Shown one piece after another: positions 47,745 through 60,318 of a stretch of DNA of 64,000 nucleotides (positions are counted from its first letter, which is position 1; every line of letters starts with the position of its first letter). The notes beneath the pieces are model-generated. The model was given only the letters and a program-made list of their open reading frames with translations, did not search any database and was not told the DNA's origin. The position numbers and the translations under genes are program-made. Origin of the DNA: Neodontobutis hainanensis (Eukaryota; Chordata; Actinopteri; Gobiiformes; Odontobutidae); assembly GCA_024349245.1 (NCBI GenBank), contig JALDNG010000022.1, forward strand, positions 10,976,501 to 11,040,500, given 5' to 3'.

Positions 47745-50700
47745 ATTAGGTCCTTAAGTTAATGCCACATAATTGTATTATTATTGTGCACATGCTCTGG
47801 TATACAAATAGAAAATGAATCTATTTTATTTGATTGCTAATTATTAAATACAATTATTGGTTTCATTTATTTAAAATATTTAAAATAAATAAGAAATAAT
47901 CTATAATATTCTCTAAATAATTTGGGGTTGTATCCAGAAACATTAACAAATGACTTAATCTACCGACTTAATTATAATTTATTACAACCACGGCTTTATG
48001 GAAACACAAAAGCACTGGTTTACTTTAAAAAGAAAATCATTATACTACAGCCAGGACAGCGCATGGCTAAATAAAAAAAGAGAAAGTAAGGCTTTAAAAG
48101 CAGTACACAACTCACCGGGCGCAGCTGATCAGCAGCTTGGATCTATGGTTTGGAGCATTGCAAAAATACACTAAAGAAAATCTAACATTGGTATTTATTT
48201 CTGTATTTTCATTTCTTCAGTGTAAATGTTTCACAGACAAATAGGTGTTGGTAGGATAACATGTTAGACAGATATACTGTGGACTGCCTTGGAAATAAGG
48301 TCAATGCTTTTTTAGGTTTACTCTTTACTACTGTAGTTGAATGTACTTTAGTTTTTCTGCTAGCAAACTAAATTCAGGTTGTGTGACGTCATCTCCAGGA
48401 GCTCTGTTCCATTTAACACAATGTTCAACCATTTGATGATGGATTAATTTTAGCAAATCCACGTATATGGTGGCAACATTTAATTAGTTAAGACCAAATG
48501 CTGCACAGGGCACATTGTATCTGCTTAAACAAACAGATTTTAAGACTCAGAAGATTGAGGTGCTATGAGAGCACTAAAGTGTTTGCGTCATTCAAACTCT
48601 CGTAAATTCCACCCTTTTTGGTTTCTCACACTGCTGCATGTTATCCTTCTTCTACATTATTTATAGAGCTGTTTAAAAAGAGAAATTACCTTTTACAAAA
48701 CCACTTTAGTGTGACAATTTGGCAAGTAAGATGCCCAGGTGCAGTGCCAAAACCAAAACAAGGAAATAAAAATAGAAAGTACAAAAGTCTTCTCATGTCT
48801 GTTATAAAGTCTATTCCTTGAAGCTTACCCCTTGCATGCTATTCATCTATTTCCACATAATTTTTATTAACAAGGCCACACTAAAACTTGAAAAATCTCT
48901 TGACTTCAGTAATATTGGTAAATCACAAGAGGTATGTTGGAAAAACAGAACACCCCATAAAACTCTCAGAAAGGCGTTGTGTTTTAACATACTCAAGGGG
49001 AACTGAATCACTTTCTTTGTGAAAAGGATTTAGTGCTTGAATAAAAGACAAAAAATAGGCCAAAGGTGCTGGCAAGTCCCAGAAAACTAATTTAGGGTCT
49101 AATTTTGCTGATTGACTGATAGGTGAGACTGTGACACTTTGATCTTGTTATCGATGACCACAGAATACAAACAAAAAGGCGTTAGGGGCAATATGACATG
49201 ACACAGGCCAAGGACACTGCTTTGACTACCCAATTTTATAAAGTGCCTTACAGATTTATCCCTTTACTTCAGGATTGGATATTTATGGGATTTAACACAC
49301 ACAACCTTTGTATGTGTGAGTTTGACTCACTAAAAGGAGTTTGTAAAAGTGGGTCTGTAACTGTTGTCAGATTTGTTCTTGGCACGGAAAGGTACACACA
49401 TGTAGCTATGCAGCCTCAATAAAAAAAGCTATGATTTTTATGCAAGATGTGTTAACTGCTCTCATACAAGCCTTGTAGCCAATATATGTTTCATTTGTTG
49501 TGTTATTTTTACCATATGATGTAATACACACATGACTCTGTACATTTAGGCATGTACATTTCTACTAGACGAGCTGTGACTAAACAAAAGTCAATTTTAT
49601 AGATATTCTATAATTGCTAAACACTCTTTAGGAGACAGTTGGCTGCACAGGAGCAAAACAAAAAATAAAACAGGATTTGTGTGTCTTGTAAACCCAACCA
49701 ATAGCTTCTTCATCTGTTTACTTGTCCGTCACTTCCTTAATTTGGTTCGAAAATCCACACTAGGAGATGTGGGTTAAAATAAGTCCAATCAGAGACATGG
49801 GATTTACATGGGACTATTAATAAAGGACTCCTGTGTTTGGCAATATACAGTAGATCCTTTTTGGGGTAATTTTTACTTTACAAATTAACAAGCTTAAAAT
49901 CACACACAAGCCCTGCAATTATTACAAATGTCTATATGTCCCCAGGTAATACTAAACTTGTGCAAATGTGTAGAAATAATTAACATGAATACCAGGACGT
50001 CCAAAAAGTATGTGAGTAGATGTGTAATTTCAAAATGATCATAGGCTTTATCAGTCCAGCGTAGTTCCAACAAAAAGGCAACTTGCTCCGTCTTTTGAAC
50101 TTCTTTTATGCAGACAACATCCCTCAAGCATTTACTTTCAAAATGACATCCCAAACCATACCATTCTTTTGGTCAGGCCAGACGTTGTTCTCTGGTGAGG
50201 AGCGAGCATCAGATCCACCCCCTGAGTCCCACAGCATCGGGCCAGTGGGGAATCTCTCGTTTCATGCGGTGACTATAAAACATGCATCAGTTGGACTTGA
50301 AGCCACAGCACACTGTTTTTTCCCCTTGGAATGCTTAATAAGGGACGTTTACAAACTCATTACAAATTATAGCTGTGTGCATTTGGGAGAAGTGGTGGTT
50401 TTAAACACATTTTGAAGGTTGAAGGGGTGTTGAAATATTGCTATTTGTTTAGGCTATGCTAGCTCAGAAATGCAAAGATCACCGTCAAAGGGTGTTATAC
50501 TGTCTAACAATAAAATGCTGGGATTGTCATGGAACTAGAAATGAATTGTATAATATGGTCTGCCTTAAATTTGATGTAAATACCAGGGCACACAGAAGCC
50601 GTCTGCCTTTCATTCACTTCTGATATATTTTGGTCAACGCTTCATGCAGAGATAATGGATTTCAGCTTAAAAAGTGCATGATCAATATTTTTGTATCGCT

Positions 50701-51830
50701 TGGTGAGATCTTTCCAGCTACATTAAAGAAACCTATTGTCACAAGTTAACCTCTCGCAGAGTCAATGAGATTCGCCGCATTAATTTGACGTTGCAAGTAA
50801 ATTACACACACATTTGTTCATAATTTGAGGTTTTTCTCATTTTCCGCACACCAATCTCCCTTTCAGATTTATACACACCTGGAGTTTTTCAATCTGCCAT
50901 CATTGCCCCGTATTTTCACTTGTGTCCCTCTTTCTCACACATTCTGACACACTGTGACACACTCTAACATGTAGGATAGGCCCAGGTTTAGGAGCGCTCT
51001 CCAGACAGAGTTAGTCAAATGTAGTGTTTTTTATTCTGCCGCTATGGCACTTTATTGTTTTCCAGCATGGCCGGTCCTGTTGTGGCCCGTGATGCAGGGT
51101 CCCAAGGGCCCAGTGGTGAAATAGTAATACGGACCATCTGACACCTGTCAAAACAGCCCAGTTAGTTGAGCGTCAAACTCTGTCAGCTCGCAGAGGAAAG
51201 TGCTCTGCCTCTCAATTTCTCCCTCCTTCCCACACAAGTCTCCTTTTCAGTCTTTTCTCTTACTCTCCCACAGTGGTATTCACTTCTTCTCCTCCTCCAA
51301 GGCTCTTTACATCTTGTCATATGTCCATTTCTCTTTTCTCACGTCTTCATTACATAATGAAGCCACCACTCCAACTTAAAATATTGTATCACAAATAAAT
51401 ATCAACTTGGAAAATTAACGGAAAGCACCTGCTTGTAGAGTAATGAACTTTCCAATGCAAAAGGTGTTTTTGATTCTTGGGTCAAATGATCCTGCTGATT
51501 TATGTATTTAAAGTCAAAGTCTACATTATTGTCAATTCTGCCACATGTACAGTACATACAGACAAATTAAAGTGTGTTTCCCTCAGATCCACATACAGAT
51601 AACAATAAACACTTTATATAGTGCAATGTAAATAAAATACAAATAATGCATGCAAGTATGATCTAATGAAAAATTTTAAGTACCAAAAAATAAATACAAC
51701 ACAAGACACGTAACAGATTGGAGTCGGTGAGACCAAACCAGTGCAAAAATGTAAACAGTGCAGATACAGTGGGTGGCAGTGATTGAAAGAGCTTATCAGT
51801 CTGGTTTAATGCTGCACAAAACACAAAGTC

Positions 51831-51880
<50 letters not shown>

Positions 51881-52141
51881 TTATGGGTGTGTGGACAGTT
51901 CCTAAGGGGTCAGAGTTCAGTGTTGTTTTTTTACCTTTAAAGAATGAACATTATCTTGGAAGTACCACAAAACCTCAGCTGTATTCCTGCAACTGTATGG
52001 GTTCATTTTGCAAGATGTGTTTTCATGAGATAGCAGGGAGTGTGCACTGTGCTGTGTACACTGTATTTAGCAATATAGTATTGTTACAGACAACACTTGT
52101 AATTCCTTAGATTTCCCATACTGCGACTCAAATGTAACACT
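47745..52141. other. Anonymous non-coding tract
   Basis: The right-hand hAT target duplication (ATTAGGTC) occupies 47745-47752. Beyond it lie 4.4 kb with no supportable gene. The frames at 48618-49006 and 49900-50415 carry no recognisable domain. The segment at about 50590-50830 is complex and TAAT-containing and could be a conserved element. The (GT)n array at 51833-51877 lies near the right end. Confidence 0.5.
51833..51877. repeat. (GT)22 microsatellite
   Basis: An uninterrupted GT run of 45 bases, preceded by 'cagtcca' type sequence and followed by 'aatttatggg'. The Cys/Val-rich frames across it are artefacts of the repeat. Confidence 0.97.
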
Positions 52142-52515
52142 TTAAAGCGGCACTGCGTAGCTTTTAGCCAGCAGAGGGCGCAGATCCCTTCTACAGACGT
52201 TGTGTTGTTGCAACGTTGTTTGTTTTCGAGAGTAAACTATCCAAACCGGCAAGTTTGGAGGAAAATACATGTATTCTGAAACGGTAGGGTAATTTTAGTG
52301 TTTTTTGTACAAATAACACTCTTGGTCCAGTGTATTAGCCTCTTTCTGCTCCCTTTATTTGACTGCTGTAAAGCATGTCACTCACGTATGTCTGCGAGTT
52401 CCAACAACAGGAATTATATATCATTTATATTGGAGGTTTCTGTGCAGCTGAGGGTAGTCTACCGTGTCACTGAAATAAGCATGATTCTAAATAATCTCAT
52501 GACTAAAAAACATTA
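52142..52515 (-). mobile_element. TTAA-type MITE, copy C (inverted)
   Basis: Begins TTAAAGCGGCACTGCGTAGC then 'ttttagccagcagagggcgc', which is the inverted right end of copies A and B. Reverse-complemented, the interior matches them in order: 'catgagatt', 'agaatcatgc', 'gtgacacggtag', 'accctcagctg', 'cacagaaacct', 'ctaatacactggacc', 'tatttgtacaaaa' and 'ccctctgctggc'. The inner terminus is unclear: after about 52515 no inverted repeat resembling the left end of A or B is visible, so this copy is probably truncated or has a diverged end. Its terminal block is the cleanest of the three and is a useful guide to the family consensus. Confidence 0.72.
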
Positions 52516-54438
52516 AATGAGACTTTATTTTGTACCTAATTAACTCTTCTTACTTTCTGCCGCATTATCTCATCATATGGACATCCACTACATTTACTTT
52601 TACCTCAAACATTGCTAACTTTCTCCTTGTATCGAAATCATGGCCACAATAGTGCCTCAGTGCTACTTCTGATCAAATTTGGTCCCACCAGCCGATACAA
52701 AGAAATGCTGTGTTGGACCTGGGGAAGGAACATTTGGTTCTGCTCCCCCGCTAGAGGACACATGTTGTCATGGTCTGTGTCAGTTCAGCTCAATTAAATT
52801 ACGATCTGGCCCTATCTGTTTACACGGGCCTTAACATCCCTTTGGGTGGAAGGGAACCACACGGGATGGACTTTGTGTGGTCCACTTTGAAGCAGATTCT
52901 TATTTATTGCAAATCAAACAAGAAAGACTGGAGGAAAGTATAATAACATTTTTGTAGATTTCTGACAAAGATCAACAAAGATAAAACTATATGTTGATAG
53001 GAAGATGTAAAACAGTGCTTGAGATTATTTATGTGATTAGATACGGCGATAAGATGGTAAACTAGAATTTTGTGACGTCAAATCTGTGGCCACTTTCACA
53101 AGAGTAGTGTCATGACAGTCTAAATTTATCCACCTTCAATCAAATCCTTTTTAGTTACTAATAAAAAAATTGCTTTATGTGAGAACCTTTGTTAGCAAGT
53201 TTTGTTTGGTTACCATGGCAACAGTCATTTAACAGATCTTTAATCAACTTTTACAGATTAAACGATAAATGAAACGAGTGGTTTAAGATGCATTTTTGAC
53301 ACTAGACTCTGCCTAGTTCTCTAACTCTACAGTATATATTTAAAAGGCTACACTTCATATGAATTCAGTCCTAGTGTTTGCACTAAGAAAATTTAAAGTA
53401 CTCTGGTCTTGCATAACAGGACTGGTAGAAAAAGGAATGAAAAACAAATCCAAACAATTCTCCTCTTTTCTGATTTTATTGAAAACATACCCTTGGATAA
53501 TCTAGCATATCCTGCTTATTAAAGTGGGTGCTGCAACTGCCACCAGAAAAACTGCAACCAATTGTTTCCAGTCATTACGCATTGTAATGAGTCTCAGACA
53601 GATTGTTCTAATATCCTTACTGCTCTTTTAAAACTATCCTACTTAGTCATTGGTAACCGATTTTATACACGTGTATGTGTACTAAAATCACAATACGACA
53701 CAATTTACCCTCTTCAATAAAAAAGCAGGAGTCTATTTCACACTGTTGAGATGACAATAAAATTGACAATATGACCGAAGCTTGACTTTGAACCAAATCC
53801 TGCTTTTGCTTGGATTTTTCCGTGGCATTGATCAGGATTCACATGAGGCATGCCACAGAGGTTTTCTGCTTCTAATTCAAGTTATGCCTAAAGCACCAGC
53901 TCCTGATGTTGATGTGTTTATGTTGCTTTTTTCTTCTTCTTTCGGACTCTGGAGACAATCAACAGAAGAATACTTGTTACTTAGCTTGTTACTTAACATG
54001 CGCTGCCAGTTTGCTCATAAAGTGATCTAATAAAACCTTTGTTAGGAAAGGACAATTGTGCTCCGCGTGTTGGATTTTATAGTCCCTTTTGTTGCATTTA
54101 CATCCTTTCTTTTATTTCTTTACTTGTAAAAAAGTCATCCAAGGGTTCTAAAGGCTGCTCATTAATTAGGGTAAAATGGATGGTAGGGCAGTGGCTGTGT
54201 AAGAAAAAAGAAACACTCTATATTACACTGAAAGTAATTGCTTTGTTTAGACTCACCCAGAACCACATGAGAGCTTTCACTTCTCCTGCTTCTTTCTCTA
54301 GAAAAACACCACTTTTCAGTTTTGAGCGAGGACTCCACTCGAAAGCCTTGTTACTCTTAAGGACCTGCGTTTCCGTGCTGTAATAATGAATCTTGTGTCT
54401 GTTCCAAGTGGTGCTGGAATGCTGGGTAGGAACGTGCC

Positions 54439-54458
54439 CTTAAGAGAGCTCTCTTAAG
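54439..54458. repeat. 20-bp perfect palindrome
   Basis: CTTAAGAGAGCTCTCTTAAG is fully self-complementary with no spacer. No transposon or operator context is evident. Confidence 0.9.
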
Positions 54459-55758
54459 ATAAAAACAAACAACACCCCTCCTTTTGAGTATTGGGTAATA
54501 ATAAATATAACCCTAATGAAAGTTGATGGTGTTCTATAAAACGGCTTTTATTGAGAGAGAAAGCGAGACAACAACTGTCACAAGAACAATATTTAGAGAA
54601 GGGCTGATAAATAAGATGAGCTGCTTAGTGGCATTTATTACCTTGCAAGTGCCAGTGATAATAAAGGATCATAAATACAGTATCTGGCGTAGAAAAGTAC
54701 TAAACCCTTGTACATGTACATTTTACCTCATGAGTGTCAGGATTTGTCACAAGTAGGAAATATTATGTTTATTATTGTGCCTTTCATTGATATGTAGACT
54801 TCATCTTACTTTGAGATATGCCACACATATTGTCTGCCATGATGTCTTTTGTGAATTTCTATTCTATTTTTCATTTGTGAGTTTTCATACTAGCTGTTAT
54901 GCCTGTTGCTATAAGTCAGACGACTCTGATATGGAGTAGAGGTCCAAGGAGCACAGGAGTCTGTTTTGGCCCGTGATCAAGTCATCTTCAGTGAGAAACT
55001 AAACCCTTCTTTCTCAGCTACCCAGATCAGTCCCCCAGATCAGACATGTAACCCCAGGTCAACATTCTCAACTTTTGAGGTTTTAAAAATTGCTGCTTCA
55101 TATTTCCTTCCTCGTATCTTGTGCCCTTGTGGAGAAGCGCGCGTTTATTAAGGTGAGTCATAAACTCACCTCGTAAACAGCCCTCACTCAGGGATTTTCT
55201 CCAGCTCAGATTCAAAATAGGGCTTAGCAAGTTGTGGGACCAAACGGTGTACTGCCAAGGAGGCAACTTTTATCTATTGCATCACTGTCTAAGCACTCGC
55301 TGATGACTCCTCTTACAGGACGGTCCAAAATGACAACGTTATCATATACTGTATTATAATAATACATTCAAAATGCTCTCAGCCTTGTGTCCTTGCTCCT
55401 CAGAGGACACTAGTGTCCTAAGGAGGATAAAACCTACGGTCAGCAGTTTGTATGTTTTTCTATTATCGTCAGCCCTCGAAAAGAGAATTTTTGGACGTCC
55501 CCAGAGTTTTTCTTCGACATCACATTGAAGTGATTACTATTCTTAAATGTAGTAATACCTTTCTGCCATATCCATATCTTGTTGGCTGATGGCTTCTATT
55601 TTTCTATTTTGTTTTCGGGCTGGAAGGCATATCATTTTCCACTTTAATAGTGCAATCTCTCAGCAGTGACTGTCAACACCTTGGAACATGGTTTTCACTT
55701 TCAGAGGTTTGTCCTTGCTTCAGTTCACAGCCCAACTAAGGCTCCAGTGAAAGCACTT

Positions 55759-55774
55759 AAAAAAAAAAAAAAAA
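55759..55774. repeat. A16 homopolymer
   Basis: A pure A run after 'gcactt'. No retroposed gene body could be identified upstream. Confidence 0.85.
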
Positions 55775-58700
55775 GAAATGTACAATTGTGTTCAGAAGTG
55801 TTTAATAAAGAAATACATTTTATGGATATTAATATATGGACAGTTTCTTTGCTGTGCCATGGAACTCTCACTGTATTAAAAGCCAGGCTCCAAATACCTT
55901 TTAACATTAATTCAAAAAAAATATTTCTTGCATATATGCTGTAGGCTTCTGCCTGACAACATTTTAAAGGATAACCTTGTTGATTGACTATCTTATTTCA
56001 TTGATTGTTTCCTAAGTCTCTGTGGATAATGCCAGCCAGCTACAGTGGCAACATCTCACAGCTGTAAAGTAAGACACTTGTTTGTGAAAGGTGTTTTTTC
56101 ATTCACGACCTAACCAGCTAATTCAGTTATATAATAGGAAATTGTGGCTTTAGAAAATTCTGAGCTTTATATAAGAATGAAAAAACAGAAACTTTTTTAA
56201 CAAGCGCTCTACCACTGCTACTGCCAGAGGGAGAGGATTTCTGCTCTAGAGATCCCCTACGCTAAATTCCCAAAACAACTAAGCTAATTAAAGGTTGATG
56301 CTAGAAAGTATGGGCCGGCCGAACAGTCTGCTCATCTGTGATTTGTTCCTTGTCACTGTCAAACAGCTCATAGCACTTTTCTTAATATTATCCACCACAT
56401 CTTTGAGTATTCAATCAGTGCTTGATTGAAACAATGTTACTGCAGCTAAATTAAAGCCAAGCTCTTACATTTGCCTTGCCTCCAGTGTTGTTCCAGCTGT
56501 AACACTGGTTAAGTGCTTGGTGGAAAAGCGCTATATTAAAAAAAAAAATTAAAGAGACCTTTAAAGTGTAACTACAAAGCTAGATTTATTGCTATGCAAA
56601 AGTAGCCGTTGCTTTTAAACCAGCTTTAAACTATCTGTGCTCGTGAAAGGATGTTGAAACTTTAAAACTTGAGCTACTAGACATTTTAAAGTATATCTGG
56701 GCGAGGTCGGCCCTCAGTTATGATCAGGGACATTTTATTTATTAATTAATTAAACAAACTAGTAGTCATTTTTAAGTATTTTAAAGCAAGAACAACCCTT
56801 TTTGATTGGTTCAAAAACTGTCAAACAAAGTGGCTACTATAAAGTGTATGGTGTCTGATAATGTGGCAGCGCTGAGTCTAGCTGCATTTGGAGCAGCAGA
56901 GATAGCTGAAACGTGACGATTTGTAACAAGTAATCACAACAGAATGTCTGTCTGGGCCAGGCTTTTGAGCATCAACCCTAATTAAAGGCCTCAAAACCTT
57001 TGGTCACAGCCCCGCTGCTAGTGCTTCTGTTTTCCAGCAGGCACCAGAGGGAGGTGGTGGATGGAGCAGGGGTTAGAGGACTACTGCTTGGGTCATTGAA
57101 GCACGCTGACTGCAATAGTGGGCGACTGTTTTTAGCCAACTAAGCTTTGCCTCTTTTGTCGGTACCCAATATCAGGGTCTGCTGGCCACGCGATTAAGGG
57201 GTAATTAAAGCGCCAAAACAGCTTCTGCCGGAAAAGTAATTCTGGAGAGTAAAAAAAATATGTATAACAATATTCTTAACAAAAAACATGTTCTTTTTTT
57301 ATTTTCCAATAGAATAAATTGTTTTAAAATTGTCTGTTAGTTGTATTTCTAAACATACACCGTGGTATTTATTTGTGAGTTCAGTCAGAGGGATTTCCAA
57401 ATCCTTCAACTTGTCAAAGATGTGAGATTTAAAAGAAAGAAAAGGGTTGGATTGAATCTCGTCTGCAGAGAATTTCAGCAGCTCAGAGCCATCATTGAGA
57501 TTCTTGTATCTCTGCTAATTTCCATCAGCATGACAGAAAAAAAAAGAAACAGCCACAAACGTCTTTCATCATCTGTGACTGTTGTTTCAATGCCTAGCAC
57601 ACAGCCGTAACTCAATGCCTATCTCAAAGCAGTCAAACAATTTCTTCAATGCAATGGGTTTCATGGATTAAAATGTAATTTTCTGCTGTTGATGAAAATG
57701 CATTCTGTATAAACATAGGCCTGATTATTGAGCTGAGGTTTGGGAGATGGGGGACTGGTTTTGAACAATTGCAACCCACACCTCATTTGTAGAGAGGCTG
57801 TGTGATGTTTGCTGATTGGTCCTGCTGCTCCTAGGGAAAATGATAGCACTTGCTAATTTAAATTTAACATGAATGTAATGGTACCAGGCTGAGGGAATGT
57901 AACATTGTTTTCTTCAATTGCAGTGATGAATTTTTTAATCCCAGGTTTGTTCTTTTATGGTACTGCTGTGGTATAAAATGCATGCGTCTTAGCCCAACGG
58001 GAATGGCCTGAATTAATTTATTAGACACACAAAGGCACATAGCTTTGGTCACTATGCTGCTGGCTAACTTGTCAGTTTTGGTCTTTCATAACATGAATAC
58101 TTTAAAAGGAAAAGGCTAGTCTACCATATATTATAATGTGTACTATACATGAAAGATGCAGTTAGAGATTTTCCATTTTCCATTTTCTTTACTTCACTCT
58201 GTTTATGTGCTTTTAACTTTTAAAGTATGTTATCACTTAAGTCCAGTTAGATGGCTTGATGGAGTTATGAGCATAGTCTGGCTGTGCATGTTAATTTATA
58301 AGTTCTCCAGAGAACATATCCTGATATGTCTTTATCTCAGTCAGCACATGAATCCCTTGAGAATGTGTCTATATGTGGGAATGTACGCTTTCCATTTATG
58401 AACATATTTGTGAACATCAAATTTGTAGGACGACCATTAGGCTGAATGAATTTCTAATGGTTTAGATATGCGGCCATCAGTACACATAGTATACCCTCAT
58501 TAGGCTAGCACAGTGCCCGTATGGGAGCAATGTAACAGGGTAAGGGTTAGGCTATATCTGCAGAGAGGCTGCTGGAGTGTGCTGGGGTTTACTGAGAATG
58601 TAAGCTGCCTCTCTCTGAAACACTTGTCTGCTTTAGTGTCATAGTGTGTTTGAGTATACCCATGTGAGTTAAAAAGGAGCTAGTTGCATATCTCGTCCTC

Positions 58701-59418
58701 TAAATAACAAAATTTATTTTACATTTAAACAGTTCTTGAAAAGATGATGGAGGGTCCCTTTATCTTGTTGTTTGTAAAAAGATGATCAATAATGAAACAT
58801 GATTTAAATACGCTGCATGTACCATGTGTGGGCAAAATGCTGAATTCATACAAATAGCTAATTCAAATGCAGCAAGGCATGTGATAGAACTGCACTCTGA
58901 GGCTGGGTAAAATCCTTTTAGCTAGTTACGGATTGGGAAATTGATTGCTTAGCCAGGTCAATCCCCTAACCTCCTGGTGATACTTTATTGATTTGATTTT
59001 AACAGCGACTTTGTGCCTAGAACATAAATTAACACTTGCTGACGTACAAACTCAATCCTCCATTAAAATAACTTGGATTGTGCCAAGTAATGACAGCTCC
59101 TCAGCAGCCATCTTGAAAGTCATAACACCAGACAGCCATGTATTAAATATTTAAGCGGCAGAGGGGGTTTGAAAGGTTCCTAAGTGTTACCACTTTGGTG
59201 TAAGTATTGACTTATGGCCTCTCTAATGTTTAAACCTGCATGGTGTTTGACAACACCAGTGCTGGGGGAAAATCTGATAAGCAGGCCACTCAGAACCAGA
59301 AATGTAATATCCACTCCACATTTGGCCCCCATTAAAATGTGAGCAGGGTAATCCAGAGGAAAACACACACATACACTCATGTGAAAATTGAGATATACAC
59401 AGTATAGTATACACTTAT

Positions 59419-59800
59419 ACTGAGGGCCTGATTTACTACGAGGAGAAATACCACATACTAATTTGCAGTCACATTATCAAAAATTGCATCTTTCAGATAT
59501 GGGCATGTTGTGATCTACTAAGAGAAACAGCGGCACTGAAGAAGGGAGCAAGCAATTGGAGGCATTTTTAAATGCACTTTTTGAGCGTCTCTCTTTGCGG
59601 AAGATGAGAGTTGCAAACACACACCTGCTAGCTCCCCTAAAATGTTTTGCACTTTCTTTTCAAATTTTTGCACCCACAATCATGGTTTTGCCTTGTTTAT
59701 ATATATAAAGTAATATATTGTGGTAAATTAATGGTTTTGCACATTCCTTGCTTAGTATTTTGCACATGTTTTTTCAAACACTCCCAAATTTTCATATTCA
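59419..59800. repeat. Probable teleost MITE ('gatttactaa' family), one terminus seen
   Basis: Starts 'gagggcctgatttactacgag' and carries internal blocks that resemble a widespread fish non-autonomous DNA element: 'gatctactaagag', 'tttttaaatgcactttttga', 'gcgtctctctttgcgga', 'agttgcaaacacacacctgc', and repeated TTTTGCAC motifs. A matching inverted right end (expected 'tagtaaatcaggccc') was not found by eye, so the right boundary given is approximate. The superfamily is uncertain (Harbinger-like is possible). Recognition rests on remembered sequence. Confidence 0.42.
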
Positions 59801-60301
59801 TTAGACAAAAGATAAAAACCTAAGAAGGCTCAATTCTGTGTCCCGTGAGAGACACTGATCTCATGTGCACAGGGATTAAAAATCATTTTTTGCACGTCAT
59901 TTTTATTTGGCACATGTTGTACAAAGTTATGCCATTTTCACCTTTTGATCTTAACCAGAGTTATTTTTGAACATGGGTGAATGTGTTAAAAGCTGTTTAA
60001 TTGTGGTGGCGTCACTGTTTACTCTGCATACAGATCCTTAAATAAGGCATTTAATAAAGTCTTATAAAGGTAAGGGATCACAAAGGTTGGGTATTGTGCA
60101 CTCTTAAGGGACAAGGGTCTGACATTGGTGTACATGGCCAAGGACCAAATAGCAACTTGTTAAAGGGAAGCAAGGGCGTCACACTGAGGAATTGGATCCA
60201 CCCTAACATTACATTGGTATCACAGGCCTATCCATCTCCTTGACAGGTCAGTGGTGTCAAGTGCCAAGGGCTGTGACATTGCTGACACTGGAGTGTGCCC
60301 T

Positions 60302-60318
60302 ACACACACACACACACA
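60302..60318. repeat. Short (AC)n run
   Basis: Seventeen bases of alternating AC inside the GC-richer patch. Confidence 0.9.

Larger units (their letters stand above)
52516..59418. other. Anonymous non-coding tract, about 6.9 kb
   Basis: No gene recognised. Frames up to 114 codons (54039-54383 plus) show no domain. Contains the 20-bp palindrome at 54439-54458 and the A-run at 55759-55774. The stretch 56200-57250 includes several TAATTA-type sites in otherwise complex sequence (56930-57250 especially). That makes it the most enhancer-like part of the right half, but without comparative data this stays a guess. Confidence 0.5.

Noticed and set aside
49980..50415. Possible Tc1/mariner-derived sequence ('gacgtccaaaaagtatgtg')
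   Set aside because: It loosely resembles a fish Tc1-like terminus, but no transposase motif, terminal repeat pair or TA duplication could be found.
51758..52110. Cys/Val-rich frames at the GT repeat
   Set aside because: They are translations of the (GT)n microsatellite and not evidence of a cysteine-rich protein.
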